DNA from: Paradevosia shaoguanensis
Lineage (GTDB): Bacteria; Pseudomonadota; Alphaproteobacteria; Rhizobiales; Devosiaceae
Reading direction: 5' to 3'
NCBI RefSeq assembly: GCF_016801025.1
Contig: NZ_CP068983.1
Location: 2,665,001-2,729,000 of the forward strand
Length of the DNA stretch: 64,000 nucleotides
Numbering within the stretch: position 1 is the first letter of the stretch; the number at the start of each line of letters is the position of its first letter. A program made the translations under genes and the position numbers. The notes beneath the pieces were generated by a model. The model was not told the origin of the DNA, made no database searches, and saw only the letters and a list, made by a program, of their open reading frames with translations. Positions 50,801-58,773 of the stretch are shown one piece after another.

Positions 50801-52024
50801 CTGCTCAATCCCGAGAGCGAAGTATCGGTGGTGACGTTCGATTCCGCAGCGCGGCTGACCGTACCGCTCACCAGTGTCACCAACAAGGAATTCATCGAGC
50901 GGTCGGTCAATCAGGTGAGCCTTGGCGGCGGCACTGCGCTTTATCGCGGGCTTTCGACCGGCTTTGCACAATTGCGTGGCGTCGATGCCTCGGCGCGCCA
51001 CATCGTGGTGATGACCGACGGTCAGAGCCAGCCTGCGGACTATTCCGGATTGATGGCGAGCATTCGCGGCGAGGGCATCACGGTTTCCTCCGTGGCCATC
51101 GGCGAGGATTCCGAGATCGAACTCATCGAGACGCTGGCGCGCGATGGCGGCGGCCTGTTCCACGCCACAACCGACTTTGCCGCCTTGCCATCCATCCTCT
51201 CGCAGGAAGCGATGTTGCTGGCGGGCGATCCGACGGAGACACACAGTGCGCAGCCGTACTGGGTGGACCGCGAGGCGCAGTTCCTCGCGGGCATGGGCGA
51301 GGCGTTTCCCGCGATCGAAGGGTTCGTACTCGCCACCGCCAAGCCCGAGGCGACGATGCATGCCATGGTCGAGGATCAGTTCGGCGAGCCAGTGCCGCTC
51401 CTCGCATCGTGGCGCTACGGCAATGGGCAGGTGCTGGCCATGACCACGGACGCCGCCGGCGATTGGACGCGGTCGTGGCAGGCGAGCGAGGACTATCCGA
51501 GGCTCTTCAGCCAGGCGCTGCGCGCATTCCTTCCCGGGAACGAAAGTACTGACCCGCGCATCATCGCCGAGCGGGAGGGAGATATCGTGCAGCTACGCGT
51601 CACTAACGTCGGCGGTAGCGCGCTGGAAGCCGTCGGTCCTGACGGCAGCCGCGAGCCGGTCGCTCTCAAGGCGTCCAGCGACGGTTCTCTTGCAGGCTCG
51701 TTCGTTCCTCGCCTTCCTGGCGAATACCGCTTCGCGCTCGCCGATGGCAGTGCCGAGACTGGGCTCTATCTCGCCTATCCGGCTCGTCTCGACTGGTCAC
51801 GGTCAAAGGGCGATCTGCCGGAACTCGTTGCCGCGACCGGAGGTCGGGTGCTCGCGAGCCGGAGCGATCTGCAACTGCCCGATGCGGGGCGTTGGGCGAT
51901 GGTGCCGTTCGGGCTCGTCTGGCTCGGTCTGGTTTTGCTGATTTTCCTCGCGGAGCTGGCGCTCCGCTACACCGACATTTTCAACCGCTTTGGCCGTCCG
52001 GCCCGGGTCCAGCCAACAGGATAA
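47867..52024 (+). CDS. Giant double-VWA membrane protein (BatA-like half fused to VWA/GATase-like half)
   Basis: 1385 residues, GTG 47867 overlapping the previous stop. Order: span 1 (about 2-22), Arg patch RRRRALVVPG, span 2 (60-79), first von Willebrand A domain with MIDAS DNSAS at 93-97, span 3 (568-590), span 4 (614-637), beta-rich region, glutamine-amidotransferase-like segment (about 835-930, GRIAVVSGQSGRGSAFAAML and LMILGGANSFGPGG), second VWA with MIDAS DRSSS near 950 and MTDGQSQ, beta domain, C-terminal span (about 1342-1368). In other genomes these halves are usually separate proteins. Probably works with the MoxR ATPase in metal-dependent protein maturation or envelope stress. Confidence 0.85.
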   Translation: MILLAPLMLGLLVLGVLIAIMHVRRRRALVVPGLMLWKQVEAATSGARAVLQWPRPSVPLLLQLLALLLIVLALAQPFWGANRNVAHWIYVLDNSASMQAQDGGRTRRDVADALIREHAGGEGAGARYSLIVAGAAARPELARQAMLPGLFDKALARVEPEEAGADWASAARLVDALRRDDEVTQVVVISDVPPADFLAEDDKLRLATVAVGNTADNAAISARLTQPLGDDQAWSLSGEVRFTPEMRGTGITIEFTPAGAGEPKVLDRFEIAGGGVVPFSRPLQMPGAGVLTARLDADGAAFDDRVDFVIGTEPATRRVLHIGVPEQPIARLSEAIDGVTVSEAETLPADADDYDLIVVDGVEVDRVPRTNTLWVGLGRLKGEPLPAVLADARPTGWDLEHVLAKSVGWTNLHVNAAYELAAPGNGDVLVQADDASLLSVGRVEDGYDIRLAFDPAESDWPEQPSFAVFGVSLMQMLGPLPGQVVAKPCIVGSVCPVDAKLVGGSVRLRGDEAAPAVLVSAFTPPRAGVYEIERNGRTASIAVHPLMSDESMLAVGEAAIGEMPERPFALWRWLVGGAVVVLLIEAVVAGRGSEGFLSRRALADGAVARRHRKVITLRAVALALAILAWFNLPFWIYRNDQAVVAMVGPSDEPVAGAETVFVGDVPRLVPRDSGAFAGAGADAIRMAVAMLPPDRPGRVIVGEQGSGNLAMLGPELATRSVPVDMLPMEPALAPDAVAHLLAPEQVFAGDRFELSAIVRSDQAINADVAVSDAEGEVWRETVQLAPGSNRFAIPVSAIAPGAQAYRMSVDVPGDVRSANNDDGAVVDAILPGRIAVVSGQSGRGSAFAAMLEGQGFDVDVIAAANAPETIDGWLSYSGIVLMNLPAIDLPIARQELIRSAVAEHGRGLMILGGANSFGPGGYLETPLDALSPISSRIPRDKPGVAIVFVLDRSSSMKQAVGPVTRLDIAKQATLAAIDLLNPESEVSVVTFDSAARLTVPLTSVTNKEFIERSVNQVSLGGGTALYRGLSTGFAQLRGVDASARHIVVMTDGQSQPADYSGLMASIRGEGITVSSVAIGEDSEIELIETLARDGGGLFHATTDFAALPSILSQEAMLLAGDPTETHSAQPYWVDREAQFLAGMGEAFPAIEGFVLATAKPEATMHAMVEDQFGEPVPLLASWRYGNGQVLAMTTDAAGDWTRSWQASEDYPRLFSQALRAFLPGNESTDPRIIAEREGDIVQLRVTNVGGSALEAVGPDGSREPVALKASSDGSLAGSFVPRLPGEYRFALADGSAETGLYLAYPARLDWSRSKGDLPELVAATGGRVLASRSDLQLPDAGRWAMVPFGLVWLGLVLLIFLAELALRYTDIFNRFGRPARVQPTG

Positions 52025-52028
52025 CGCC

Positions 52029-53066
52029 ATGACAGTCATTTCCACACTCAAGCCCGCCGATGGACGAGGAGAGCCGCGCATGGACCGAGAGGCCTTGGAT
52101 ACGCTTCTGAAATCGCTGCGCGATGCACGGTCGGAAATCGGCCGGGTGGTTCTCGGGCAGCACGAGATCGTCGAGCAATTGCTGATCGGCCTCATCGCTG
52201 GCGGCCATGTGCTGCTGGAGGGGCCGCCGGGCGCCGGCAAGACCCTGCTGGTCAAGACGCTGGCAGACGTGACCGGATTGAGCTTTTCGCGCGTGCAATT
52301 CACCCCCGACCTGATGCCGGCCGACATCACCGGCTCACTTGTGCTTACGCCCGACGGGGCAGGCCACGATGTGCTCAAGTTCCAGCCGGGGCCGATTTTC
52401 ACCCAGCTCCTGCTGGCCGACGAAATCAACCGCGCGACCCCGCGAACGCAATCGGCCCTGCTCGAAGCCATGCAGGAGAGGACGGTGAGTGCCGCCGGCA
52501 CCAGCATGAAGCTGCCGCAGCCTTTCTGCGTGCTGGCGACGCAGAACCCCATCGAGATGGAAGGCACCTATTCCCTGCCGGAGGCGCAGATCGACCGGTT
52601 CATGTTCCGCATCGATGTCGGTTATCCGAGCGCGGAGACGCTGGCCTCCATCCTCCACGCCACGACCGGCGCCGAGCAGCCCGTTGCCAGGCGCATCCTG
52701 ACGCCTGAGGAAATACTCTCGATCCAGGCGCTCGTCCGCACCGTGCCGATTGCCGAGCATGTCCGCAACGCGGTGGCGCTATTCGCCCTTGCCACCCAGC
52801 CCGGCGCGAAAGAAGCGAGCAAGGACGTGCAGCGTTTCGTGCGCTTCGGGCTCAGCCCGCGCGGTGCGCAGGCCCTGGTGATGGCTGCCAAGGCGCATGC
52901 CTTGCTGGCGGGTCGCTACAATGTAGCGATCGAGGATATTCGCGCCGTGCTGATGCCGGCGCTGCGGCACCGCGTACAGCTCAATTTCGAGGGCAGCGCC
53001 GAAGGCGTTTCGCTCGAGGGCCTGATCTCCAAGCTCTTCGAACACAGTGTGAAGGCCGCTTCGTGA
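52029..53066 (+). CDS. MoxR family AAA+ ATPase
   Basis: 345 residues from ATG 52029 with AGGA upstream. Walker A GPPGAGKT, Walker B LLLADEINRA, FTPDLMPADITG, LATQNPIEMEGTYSLPEAQIDRFMF and the C-terminal lid RFGLSPRGAQALVMAAKAHALL. MoxR ATPases act as chaperones for VWA proteins, which matches the flanking VWA genes. Overlaps the DUF58 gene by GTGA. Confidence 0.96.
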   Translation: MTVISTLKPADGRGEPRMDREALDTLLKSLRDARSEIGRVVLGQHEIVEQLLIGLIAGGHVLLEGPPGAGKTLLVKTLADVTGLSFSRVQFTPDLMPADITGSLVLTPDGAGHDVLKFQPGPIFTQLLLADEINRATPRTQSALLEAMQERTVSAAGTSMKLPQPFCVLATQNPIEMEGTYSLPEAQIDRFMFRIDVGYPSAETLASILHATTGAEQPVARRILTPEEILSIQALVRTVPIAEHVRNAVALFALATQPGAKEASKDVQRFVRFGLSPRGAQALVMAAKAHALLAGRYNVAIEDIRAVLMPALRHRVQLNFEGSAEGVSLEGLISKLFEHSVKAAS

Positions 53067-53938
53067 AACCGGATTCGCGCCTGCTCGAAAAGCTCGTCGT
53101 TGCCCGTTACCGCCTGCACCAAGCGAAAGCCTCGGTGGGCGTGGGGGATCGGCAGTCGAGTGCCAAGGGCGCGGGAATGGAATTCGCTTCGCATCGGCCC
53201 TATCGAGAGGGTGACGACGTCCGCAATCTCGATCCGCGGCTCATGGCGCGATTGGGTGAGCCGTTTGTGCGGGAATATTTCGTCGACAGGCAATTGCCGG
53301 TCTATGTGATCCTGGATGGGTCGGCGTCGATGCAGCAGGGCAAGCCCGGCAAGTTCGAGACCGCGGCAATGCTGGCGCAGGTGCTTGGTTTCGTTGCGTT
53401 GGCCTCGGGTGACCAGGTTCGAATCGGCGTGACCGGAAACGCCGCGGTCGATTGGTCGCCGCGCCTCCAGGGCCAGAGCCGAGCGGATATGCTTTTCGAT
53501 TGGGTCGGCGGGCGTCGTATTGGCGGGAAGACCAGTTTTTCTACCGCGCTTCGGCAGGCGCGCGGCGTGTTGACGCAGGCGGCGCTGGTCATCCTCATCA
53601 GCGACTTCATGGACGAAGGGGTCGAGCGGGAGCTCAAGCTGCTCACCGAGGGGCGGCATGACATGATTGCCATTCACATGGCCTCTCCCCAGGAAATCGA
53701 CCCGTCTGCACTGGGGGGCGGGCCGGTGACGCTTCGCGATGCCGAGTCCGGCGAAGCGATTGATATGTCGCTCAATCCCACCATCGTTGCCCGCTATCGC
53801 GAGGTTTTCTCGCGCTGGCAATCCACTCTGCGCGACACCATGACGCGCGCACAGGGCCGATACTTCTTTCTATCGTCAAGCGCAGATCTGGAACAGTTTA
53901 TCAGTCGAGATCTGCGAGGGAGGAACGTATTTGCATGA
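53063..53938 (+). CDS. DUF58 domain protein with VWA-like fold
   Basis: 291 residues from GTG 53063. DUF58 segment FASHRPYREGDDVRNLDPRLMARLGEPFVREYFVDRQLPVYVILDGSASM contains a MIDAS-like DGSAS; later LVILISDFMDEGVERELKLL. DUF58 proteins always travel with MoxR; they probably present substrates to it. Last gene of the operon. Confidence 0.93.
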   Translation: MKPDSRLLEKLVVARYRLHQAKASVGVGDRQSSAKGAGMEFASHRPYREGDDVRNLDPRLMARLGEPFVREYFVDRQLPVYVILDGSASMQQGKPGKFETAAMLAQVLGFVALASGDQVRIGVTGNAAVDWSPRLQGQSRADMLFDWVGGRRIGGKTSFSTALRQARGVLTQAALVILISDFMDEGVERELKLLTEGRHDMIAIHMASPQEIDPSALGGGPVTLRDAESGEAIDMSLNPTIVARYREVFSRWQSTLRDTMTRAQGRYFFLSSSADLEQFISRDLRGRNVFA

Positions 53939-53975
53939 AATTGTACCTGGCGCGGCATGAACCGAAAGTCGGACT

Positions 53976-54000
53976 GACCGATGCAATGTTTGCATTGGTC
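53976..54000. promoter_or_regulatory. Inverted repeat upstream of the M20 peptidase gene
   Basis: GACCGATGCAA-TGT-TTGCATTGGTC, 11-bp arms with one mismatch, in the 140-bp gap before the peptidase. Could be a regulator site for the downstream unit or a stem-loop ending the VWA operon; no T-run favours the former. Confidence 0.45.
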
Positions 54001-54078
54001 GCTCAAAATTGACCTTGTTATCGTCTTCCCACTCAAGCCCGGCCTAATTCCGAGGCCGGTGAATAAGGGAGAGAAACA

Positions 54079-55416
54079 TTGAATTTCATGAGCAAAAAAT
54101 TCCTGTCGACGGCCGCCCTGGCTGCAGTGCTGATGGCCAGCACTTCGGTCCTGGCGCAGGAAGCTGCTCCGGCCGCCGCCGTTGATCCGGCGCAATACAC
54201 CCAGGCGGTGGACTCGATCCTTGCAAATGCCAAGTTCGAAGCTGCCGTCAAGCACATGGACGACACCTACGACCAGCTGCTCGCCGAGTTCGAAGAGCTG
54301 ACCGAAATCCCGTCCGGTCCGTTCATGGAAGAAAAAATTTCTGCGCGTTATGCCGAGCTGCTCACTGCGGCTGGCCTGACCGACGTCAAGGTCGACGAAG
54401 AGGGGAATTCGATCGGCCTTTGGAAGGGTACTGCCGGCGACGGCAAGTTCCTCGTCGTTTCGGCTCACCTTGATACGGTGTTCCCGGAAGGCACTGACGT
54501 CAACATCCAGTGGAAGGGCACCGAAGCCCATGCTCCTGGCGTGCGTGACGACAAGATGAGCACCGCGATCCTCCTGGCCTATGCTCGCGCCATGAAGGAA
54601 GCCGGCATCCAGACCAAGGACGACATCCTCTTCGTGGGTACCGTGGGCGAGGAAGGCCCGGGCGACCTGCGCGGCGTGCGCTACCTCTTCAACGAGGGCG
54701 AGTACAAGGACAAGATCAAGGGCTTCTTCTCGGTTGAAGGCGGCTCGGCCGGCAGCGCCACCGTTGGTGGCACGGGCTCGGTTCGTTACCGCGTTCACTT
54801 CAAGGGTCCGGGCGGCCACAGCTTCGGTGCCTTCGGTCTCGTGAACCCGGCCTATGCCCTGGCCGACTTCATGACCACCTTCTCGCAGATCCAGGTTCCG
54901 GCCAATCCGAAGACCACCCATAGCGTGGGCATTCTCGATGGCGGCACGTCGGTCAACTCGATCCCGTTCGCGGTGTCGGCTGAAATCGACATGCGCTCGA
55001 ACGATCCGTCCGAGCTGGACAAGGTTCACGAGCGCATGAAGGTCATTGCCGACCAGGCCGTGGCCAATGAAAACGCGCGCCGCTCGGTCGCTGAAGGCCC
55101 GATCACCGTCGAGCTCGAGCAGATCGGCCTGCGTCCGGCCGGCCAGACCACCGAAGACACCGACATCTTCCAGATGACCAAGGCCGCTTTCCAGGCGACG
55201 GTTGGTGACTTCAAGGGCGAAGGCTTCGGCTCGACCGACTCCAACATCCCGATGAGCCTGGGCATCCCGGCGCTCACGATCGGTGCCAATAGCGGCATCG
55301 GCGGTCGTGGCCACTCGCTCGACGAATGGCTGGAGACCGCCAAGGACAAGACCCTGCCGAACATGCGTGCCACGCTCGCCGTGGTCCTCGCCAATGCCGG
55401 CATGGCCAACGAGTAA
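54079..55416 (+). CDS. Secreted M20 family metallopeptidase
   Basis: 445 residues from TTG 54079 (GGGAGAG upstream); ATG 54088 is an alternative. Sec signal FLSTAALAAVLMASTSVLA. Zinc motif VVSAHLDTVF, bridging Asp in GVRDDKMSTA, catalytic glutamates in VGTVGEEGPGD, EGGSAG, and C-terminal RGHSLDEW histidine. Dimerisation domain with HFKGPGGHSFGAFG. Likely a periplasmic peptidase, more like tripeptide/dipeptidases of the T type. Codon use is strongly biased, suggesting high expression. Confidence 0.93.
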   Translation: MNFMSKKFLSTAALAAVLMASTSVLAQEAAPAAAVDPAQYTQAVDSILANAKFEAAVKHMDDTYDQLLAEFEELTEIPSGPFMEEKISARYAELLTAAGLTDVKVDEEGNSIGLWKGTAGDGKFLVVSAHLDTVFPEGTDVNIQWKGTEAHAPGVRDDKMSTAILLAYARAMKEAGIQTKDDILFVGTVGEEGPGDLRGVRYLFNEGEYKDKIKGFFSVEGGSAGSATVGGTGSVRYRVHFKGPGGHSFGAFGLVNPAYALADFMTTFSQIQVPANPKTTHSVGILDGGTSVNSIPFAVSAEIDMRSNDPSELDKVHERMKVIADQAVANENARRSVAEGPITVELEQIGLRPAGQTTEDTDIFQMTKAAFQATVGDFKGEGFGSTDSNIPMSLGIPALTIGANSGIGGRGHSLDEWLETAKDKTLPNMRATLAVVLANAGMANE

Positions 55417-55431
55417 GACCTGAGGGAAACC

Positions 55432-55456
55432 GCCCGCCGGCCAGAAGCCGGCGGGC
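55432..55456 (+). other. Stem-loop after the M20 peptidase gene
   Basis: GCCCGCCGGC-CAGAA-GCCGGCGGGC, a perfect 10-bp stem with 5-base loop 15 bp after the stop. No T-run; partial terminator or 3' stabiliser. Confidence 0.65.
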
Positions 55457-55515
55457 AATGCATCTGAAGGAGACGGCGCAGGCTGTCTCTTTCGCAATTA
55501 GAGGGAGATTGCAGA

Positions 55516-55959
55516 ATGATTACACGTCGTACCTTTGGTGCCGGCCTTGTGGGGCTTTCCGCCCTGCCGCTGCTGTCGACGCCGAGCCGCGCCGAAACGC
55601 CCCGCATCCGCATGGGCATGCTCTATGACTACGACAAGGACATGGCCTTTTCCGATACGGCCAACGAGCTTGCCGGTTCGGTCGTCGAGATCCAGGGCTT
55701 CATGGCGCCGCACCTCAAGGTGGATTCGGATTTCTTCATCCTGTCGAACCAGCCGGTCGATACCTGCCCCTTCTGCGAAAGCGAAGACGCATGGATCGAC
55801 ACCATCATTTTCGTGGTGATGCGCGAGCGGCAGGAAGCGATCAATCCGGGTACGCTGATCTGGACGCGTGGCACGCTCGATATCGGGCCGGCTGTCGATG
55901 AAGCCACCGGTTTCGTGAGCCGCGTCCGTCTGCTGGACGCCGATTTCTACCGCGCCTGA
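55516..55959 (+). CDS. Exported CPFC-motif protein, DUF3299-like
   Basis: 147 residues. Tat-type leader ITRRTFGAGLVGLSALPLLSTPSRA; mature part has VVEIQGFMAPHL, FFILSNQPVDTCPFCESEDAW (Cys84/Cys87) and VLVVMRERQ-like beta strands, resembling DUF3299/OB-fold proteins. A CxxC pair beside a thioredoxin gene suggests redox or metal binding in the periplasm. Similar genes accompany LolD/FtsX-type ABC pairs in other bacteria, some of them zinc-starvation induced (Pseudomonas aeruginosa PA4063-PA4066 type). Assignment to DUF3299 is tentative. Confidence 0.75.
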   Translation: MITRRTFGAGLVGLSALPLLSTPSRAETPRIRMGMLYDYDKDMAFSDTANELAGSVVEIQGFMAPHLKVDSDFFILSNQPVDTCPFCESEDAWIDTIIFVVMRERQEAINPGTLIWTRGTLDIGPAVDEATGFVSRVRLLDADFYRA

Positions 55960-56024
55960 GGTCAGGCAGCGGCCGGAATGCGTGGGGCATTCGCGGGCCG
56001 CTTGAGCAGTAGAGTTTTTCGGCG

Positions 56025-56555
56025 ATGGCACCGATCAAGACTATTGCTGCGGCCCTGGCCGTGGCAGCAGCCGTCTTCGGTCTGTGGTGGTTCACCAGCA
56101 TGGGCAGCCGGCAGGTCATGGCGATCGATGCGCCGCTGCCAGGCTTTGCACTCGAAGCGATCGAGGGAGTTGAGGGTTCCGGCTTCGACCAGTCTGCGCT
56201 CAAGGGCCGGGTAACGCTGCTCAATGCCTTTGCCAGCTGGTGCATTCCCTGCCGCGCGGAGCACCCGCTTCTGGTGGAGATAGCGGGCAGGGGGGACGTC
56301 ACCGTTCTGGGCATGAACGTTGCCGATCTGCCCGAGAGCGCCGTGGCATTCCTCGATGAACTGGGGAACCCCTATCTGCGGGTCGGAGCCGACCCGAACA
56401 AGACCGTTGCCAACCGACTTGGGCTGGTTGGCCTGCCACACACTTTCATTGTCGACCCGGAAGGCCACCTGCTGATGAGCCGTCCCGGGCCGATCGACCG
56501 AAAATTCCTGGAAGTCGACCTGCCCAGGATCCTGGCCGGCACCGCCCATCGCTGA
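56025..56555 (+). CDS. TlpA/CcmG-like membrane-anchored thioredoxin
   Basis: 176 residues. N-terminal anchor (8-26), thioredoxin domain with active site AFASWCIPCRAEHP (Cys73, Cys76), VLGMNVADLPESAVAFLDELGNPYLRVGAD and cis-proline region VGLPHTFIVDPEG. Faces the periplasm and is expected to keep cysteines reduced, most likely those of the CPFC protein encoded upstream, as there are no cytochrome c maturation genes here. Confidence 0.92.
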   Translation: MAPIKTIAAALAVAAAVFGLWWFTSMGSRQVMAIDAPLPGFALEAIEGVEGSGFDQSALKGRVTLLNAFASWCIPCRAEHPLLVEIAGRGDVTVLGMNVADLPESAVAFLDELGNPYLRVGADPNKTVANRLGLVGLPHTFIVDPEGHLLMSRPGPIDRKFLEVDLPRILAGTAHR

Positions 56556-56617
56556 GGCTTATGCAGAATTCGCATTGGCCATGCGTGAAATGGATTGCTA
56601 GCGTTTTTGCAATGGTG

Positions 56618-56636
56618 GCCCACCGACACGGTGGGC
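56618..56636 (+). other. Short hairpin before the LolD-like gene
   Basis: GCCCACC-GACAC-GGTGGGC, a 7-bp stem with a 5-base loop, 20 bp upstream of ATG 56657 near an AGAGGAGG ribosome site. May modulate translation or mark a separate promoter. Confidence 0.4.
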
Positions 56637-56656
56637 AGAGGAGGCACCTAAATTCA

Positions 56657-57370
56657 ATGATACGGCTTACGAATATATCTGCGCGCTTTGTCGATCCCAT
56701 GGGAGGGGAGATACAGGCGCTGCAATCAGTATCACTGCAATTCGAACCTGGTAATTTCTACACGATCATTGGGCCGTCGGGTTCCGGCAAAACCACTCTT
56801 CTGCACATCATTGCAGCTATACTTAAGCCGAGCTCGGGCGACGTTCATGTTGGTGACGTCGAATTGGGCAAGCTGAATGAGGGCCGGCGCGACGCGTGGC
56901 GGCGCCAGAATTGTGGCCTCATCTTTCAGGATTTTCGTCTCATCGAGGAATTAGGCCCGCTGGCCAATGTGTTAGTGCCTTCCTGGTTCACCAGCATGGT
57001 GACCAGGCCGGCCATGCGCAGCCGCGCCGAGGCGCTGCTGTCCCATTTCAAGGTTCCGTCGCGCTCCGGCCCGGTGGCGGCATTGTCGCGTGGGCAGCAG
57101 CAGCGCATCGCCATGGCGCGCGCACTTCTACTTGAGCCCGAGATCATTCTGGCCGACGAACCGACTGCGAGCGTCGACAAGGCAAATGCCGAATTGATCA
57201 TCGAGGAAATGCATAACCTCGCGCGTCAGCGGAAGACAGTGATCTGCGTCAGCCATGACGAGCGCGTGGCTCGTCGGGCCGATCATGTGTTCGAAATCGA
57301 AGACGGGCGCCTGGTGCGCGACAGGGACGAGGCTGCGCCGCGGGTGGCTGCCGAGGGGGTGTCGTCGTGA
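56657..57370 (+). CDS. LolD/MacB-type ABC transporter ATPase
   Basis: 237 residues from ATG 56657 (MIRLTNISARFVDPMGGEIQAL). Walker A GPSGSGKT, Q-loop GLIFQDFRLIEELG, signature LSRGQQQRIAMARAL (Gly replaced by Arg in LSGGQ), Walker B IILADEP, switch His CVSHDE. Partner of the FtsX-type permease that follows with a GTGA overlap; such pairs move substrates or transmit force to periplasmic proteins rather than import. Confidence 0.94.
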   Translation: MIRLTNISARFVDPMGGEIQALQSVSLQFEPGNFYTIIGPSGSGKTTLLHIIAAILKPSSGDVHVGDVELGKLNEGRRDAWRRQNCGLIFQDFRLIEELGPLANVLVPSWFTSMVTRPAMRSRAEALLSHFKVPSRSGPVAALSRGQQQRIAMARALLLEPEIILADEPTASVDKANAELIIEEMHNLARQRKTVICVSHDERVARRADHVFEIEDGRLVRDRDEAAPRVAAEGVSS

Positions 57371-58662
57371 ACCCCTGGCCGATCGTCCTCGCTGCGCTCA
57401 AGCGCTATCGCTATACCGTTCTCGCCTTCGTCGTGCTCATCGTGGCCGGCACGGCGCTGTCCGTTGCCATTATCTCGCAGGAGCGTGCCCTCAGGAGCGG
57501 CAGCGCCCAGGCGGCCGAGAAGTTCGACGTCGTCGTGGCCCCGGTCGCCAGCAAGACAGATGCCTTGCTGACCTCGGTCTACCTGCAGCCCGGTTCTTCG
57601 CGGCTGCTGTCACCCGAGATGACAACCAGAGTGCTCAACGACGAGCGCGCTGCCTTCGCTTCTCCGCTCGCATTCGGCGACAGCTATCGTCGCGCGCCGC
57701 TGGTGGGTGCGACTGCGCCGCTGGTGACGCATCTCTCCAATTCCGCGCTGCCGGAAGGCCGTGTCTTCGAAAAGATGACCGAGGCCGTCATCGGCTCGGC
57801 CGTCGATCTCAAGCTCGGCGACACGTTCAGCCCAAGCCACGGCACCCATGAGGGCGCCGATCTCGATCATGCCGAAGGGCATGATGTGGAGATCACCATT
57901 GTCGGCCGCATGGCGCCGACGGGTTCGCCCTGGGACCGCGCCATCGTCGTGCCGGTGGAACTCGTCTGGGATACGCATGGCCTGCTGCATGACCATGACG
58001 AAGACGAGGTCGCGGCCGGTGCTGCGACGGTAGCCGCCGATGACCACGAGCATGAAGGGCATCACCATGATGGCCATGAGCATGCCGACCATCCGATCGG
58101 CGGCCCCTATCTTGCAGGAGAAACGCCAGGCATTCCGGCGGCCGTGCTCAAGGCCGGCACCGTGGCGGACGCCTACCGGCTCCGGCAGGACTACAACACC
58201 GATGAGTCCATGGCCTTCTTCCCGGCCGAGGTGTTGATCCAGCTCTACCAGACGCTGGGCGACGTGCGGCAGCTCATGACCGTCATGGCCCTGGTGACCC
58301 AGGCGCTGGTGATGCTCTCGATCGTGGCCAGCGTACTGATCCTCTTCCGCCTGCTCCTGCCGCAATTCGTGACGCTGCGGGCGATCGGGGCACCCAAACT
58401 CTACATCTTCTTTATCGCCTGGGGGTTCGTCGCGGTGCTCTTCACAGCAGGCGTCGCGATTGGGCTGGGAGCCGGCTACCTCCTCTCGAGGGGCCTCAGC
58501 GCCATAATCCAGCAGCAGATCGGCATCGCGCTGACCCCATCGATCGGCCAGCAGGAAATGCTGCTTGCCCTGAGCATCTGGGTGCTCGGCCTCGTCATCG
58601 CCCTACTGCCTGCATGGCACCTGCAACGTCGGCCGCTTGCCGAAGCAATGAAGGCCTACTGA
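57367..58662 (+). CDS. FtsX/MacB-type ABC permease with histidine-rich periplasmic loop
   Basis: 431 residues from GTG 57367. Span 1 near 17-37, a long periplasmic domain to about 295, and three C-terminal spans (LMTVMALVTQALVMLSIVASVLILFRLL, FIAWGFVAVLFTAGVAIGLG, LALSIWVLGLVIALLPAWHL). The periplasmic domain has two His/Asp-rich patches, HGTHEGADLDHAEGH (about 157-171) and a longer DHDEDE...DDHEHEGHHHDGHEHADHP stretch (about 212-245), which look like zinc or copper binding loops. Together with the CPFC protein and thioredoxin this suggests a metal-linked envelope machine. Confidence 0.92.
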   Translation: MNPWPIVLAALKRYRYTVLAFVVLIVAGTALSVAIISQERALRSGSAQAAEKFDVVVAPVASKTDALLTSVYLQPGSSRLLSPEMTTRVLNDERAAFASPLAFGDSYRRAPLVGATAPLVTHLSNSALPEGRVFEKMTEAVIGSAVDLKLGDTFSPSHGTHEGADLDHAEGHDVEITIVGRMAPTGSPWDRAIVVPVELVWDTHGLLHDHDEDEVAAGAATVAADDHEHEGHHHDGHEHADHPIGGPYLAGETPGIPAAVLKAGTVADAYRLRQDYNTDESMAFFPAEVLIQLYQTLGDVRQLMTVMALVTQALVMLSIVASVLILFRLLLPQFVTLRAIGAPKLYIFFIAWGFVAVLFTAGVAIGLGAGYLLSRGLSAIIQQQIGIALTPSIGQQEMLLALSIWVLGLVIALLPAWHLQRRPLAEAMKAY

Positions 58663-58773
58663 CCACACATGCCGGCAATAGCAGCGCTGATCAACAACTC
58701 AGAAAACAGCATCAAGGGGGATCGCCTACGGGCGGTCCTGGAGGAAGCAAGACAAGGACGGAGGGCGGATCCG

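Noticed and set aside
46449-53938. Toxin-antitoxin or ternary defence system built on MoxR-VWA
   Set aside because: MoxR-VWA pairs occur in some defence systems, but the DUF58 gene, membrane anchors and lack of nuclease or nucleotide-sensing partners fit the ordinary Bat-type operon.
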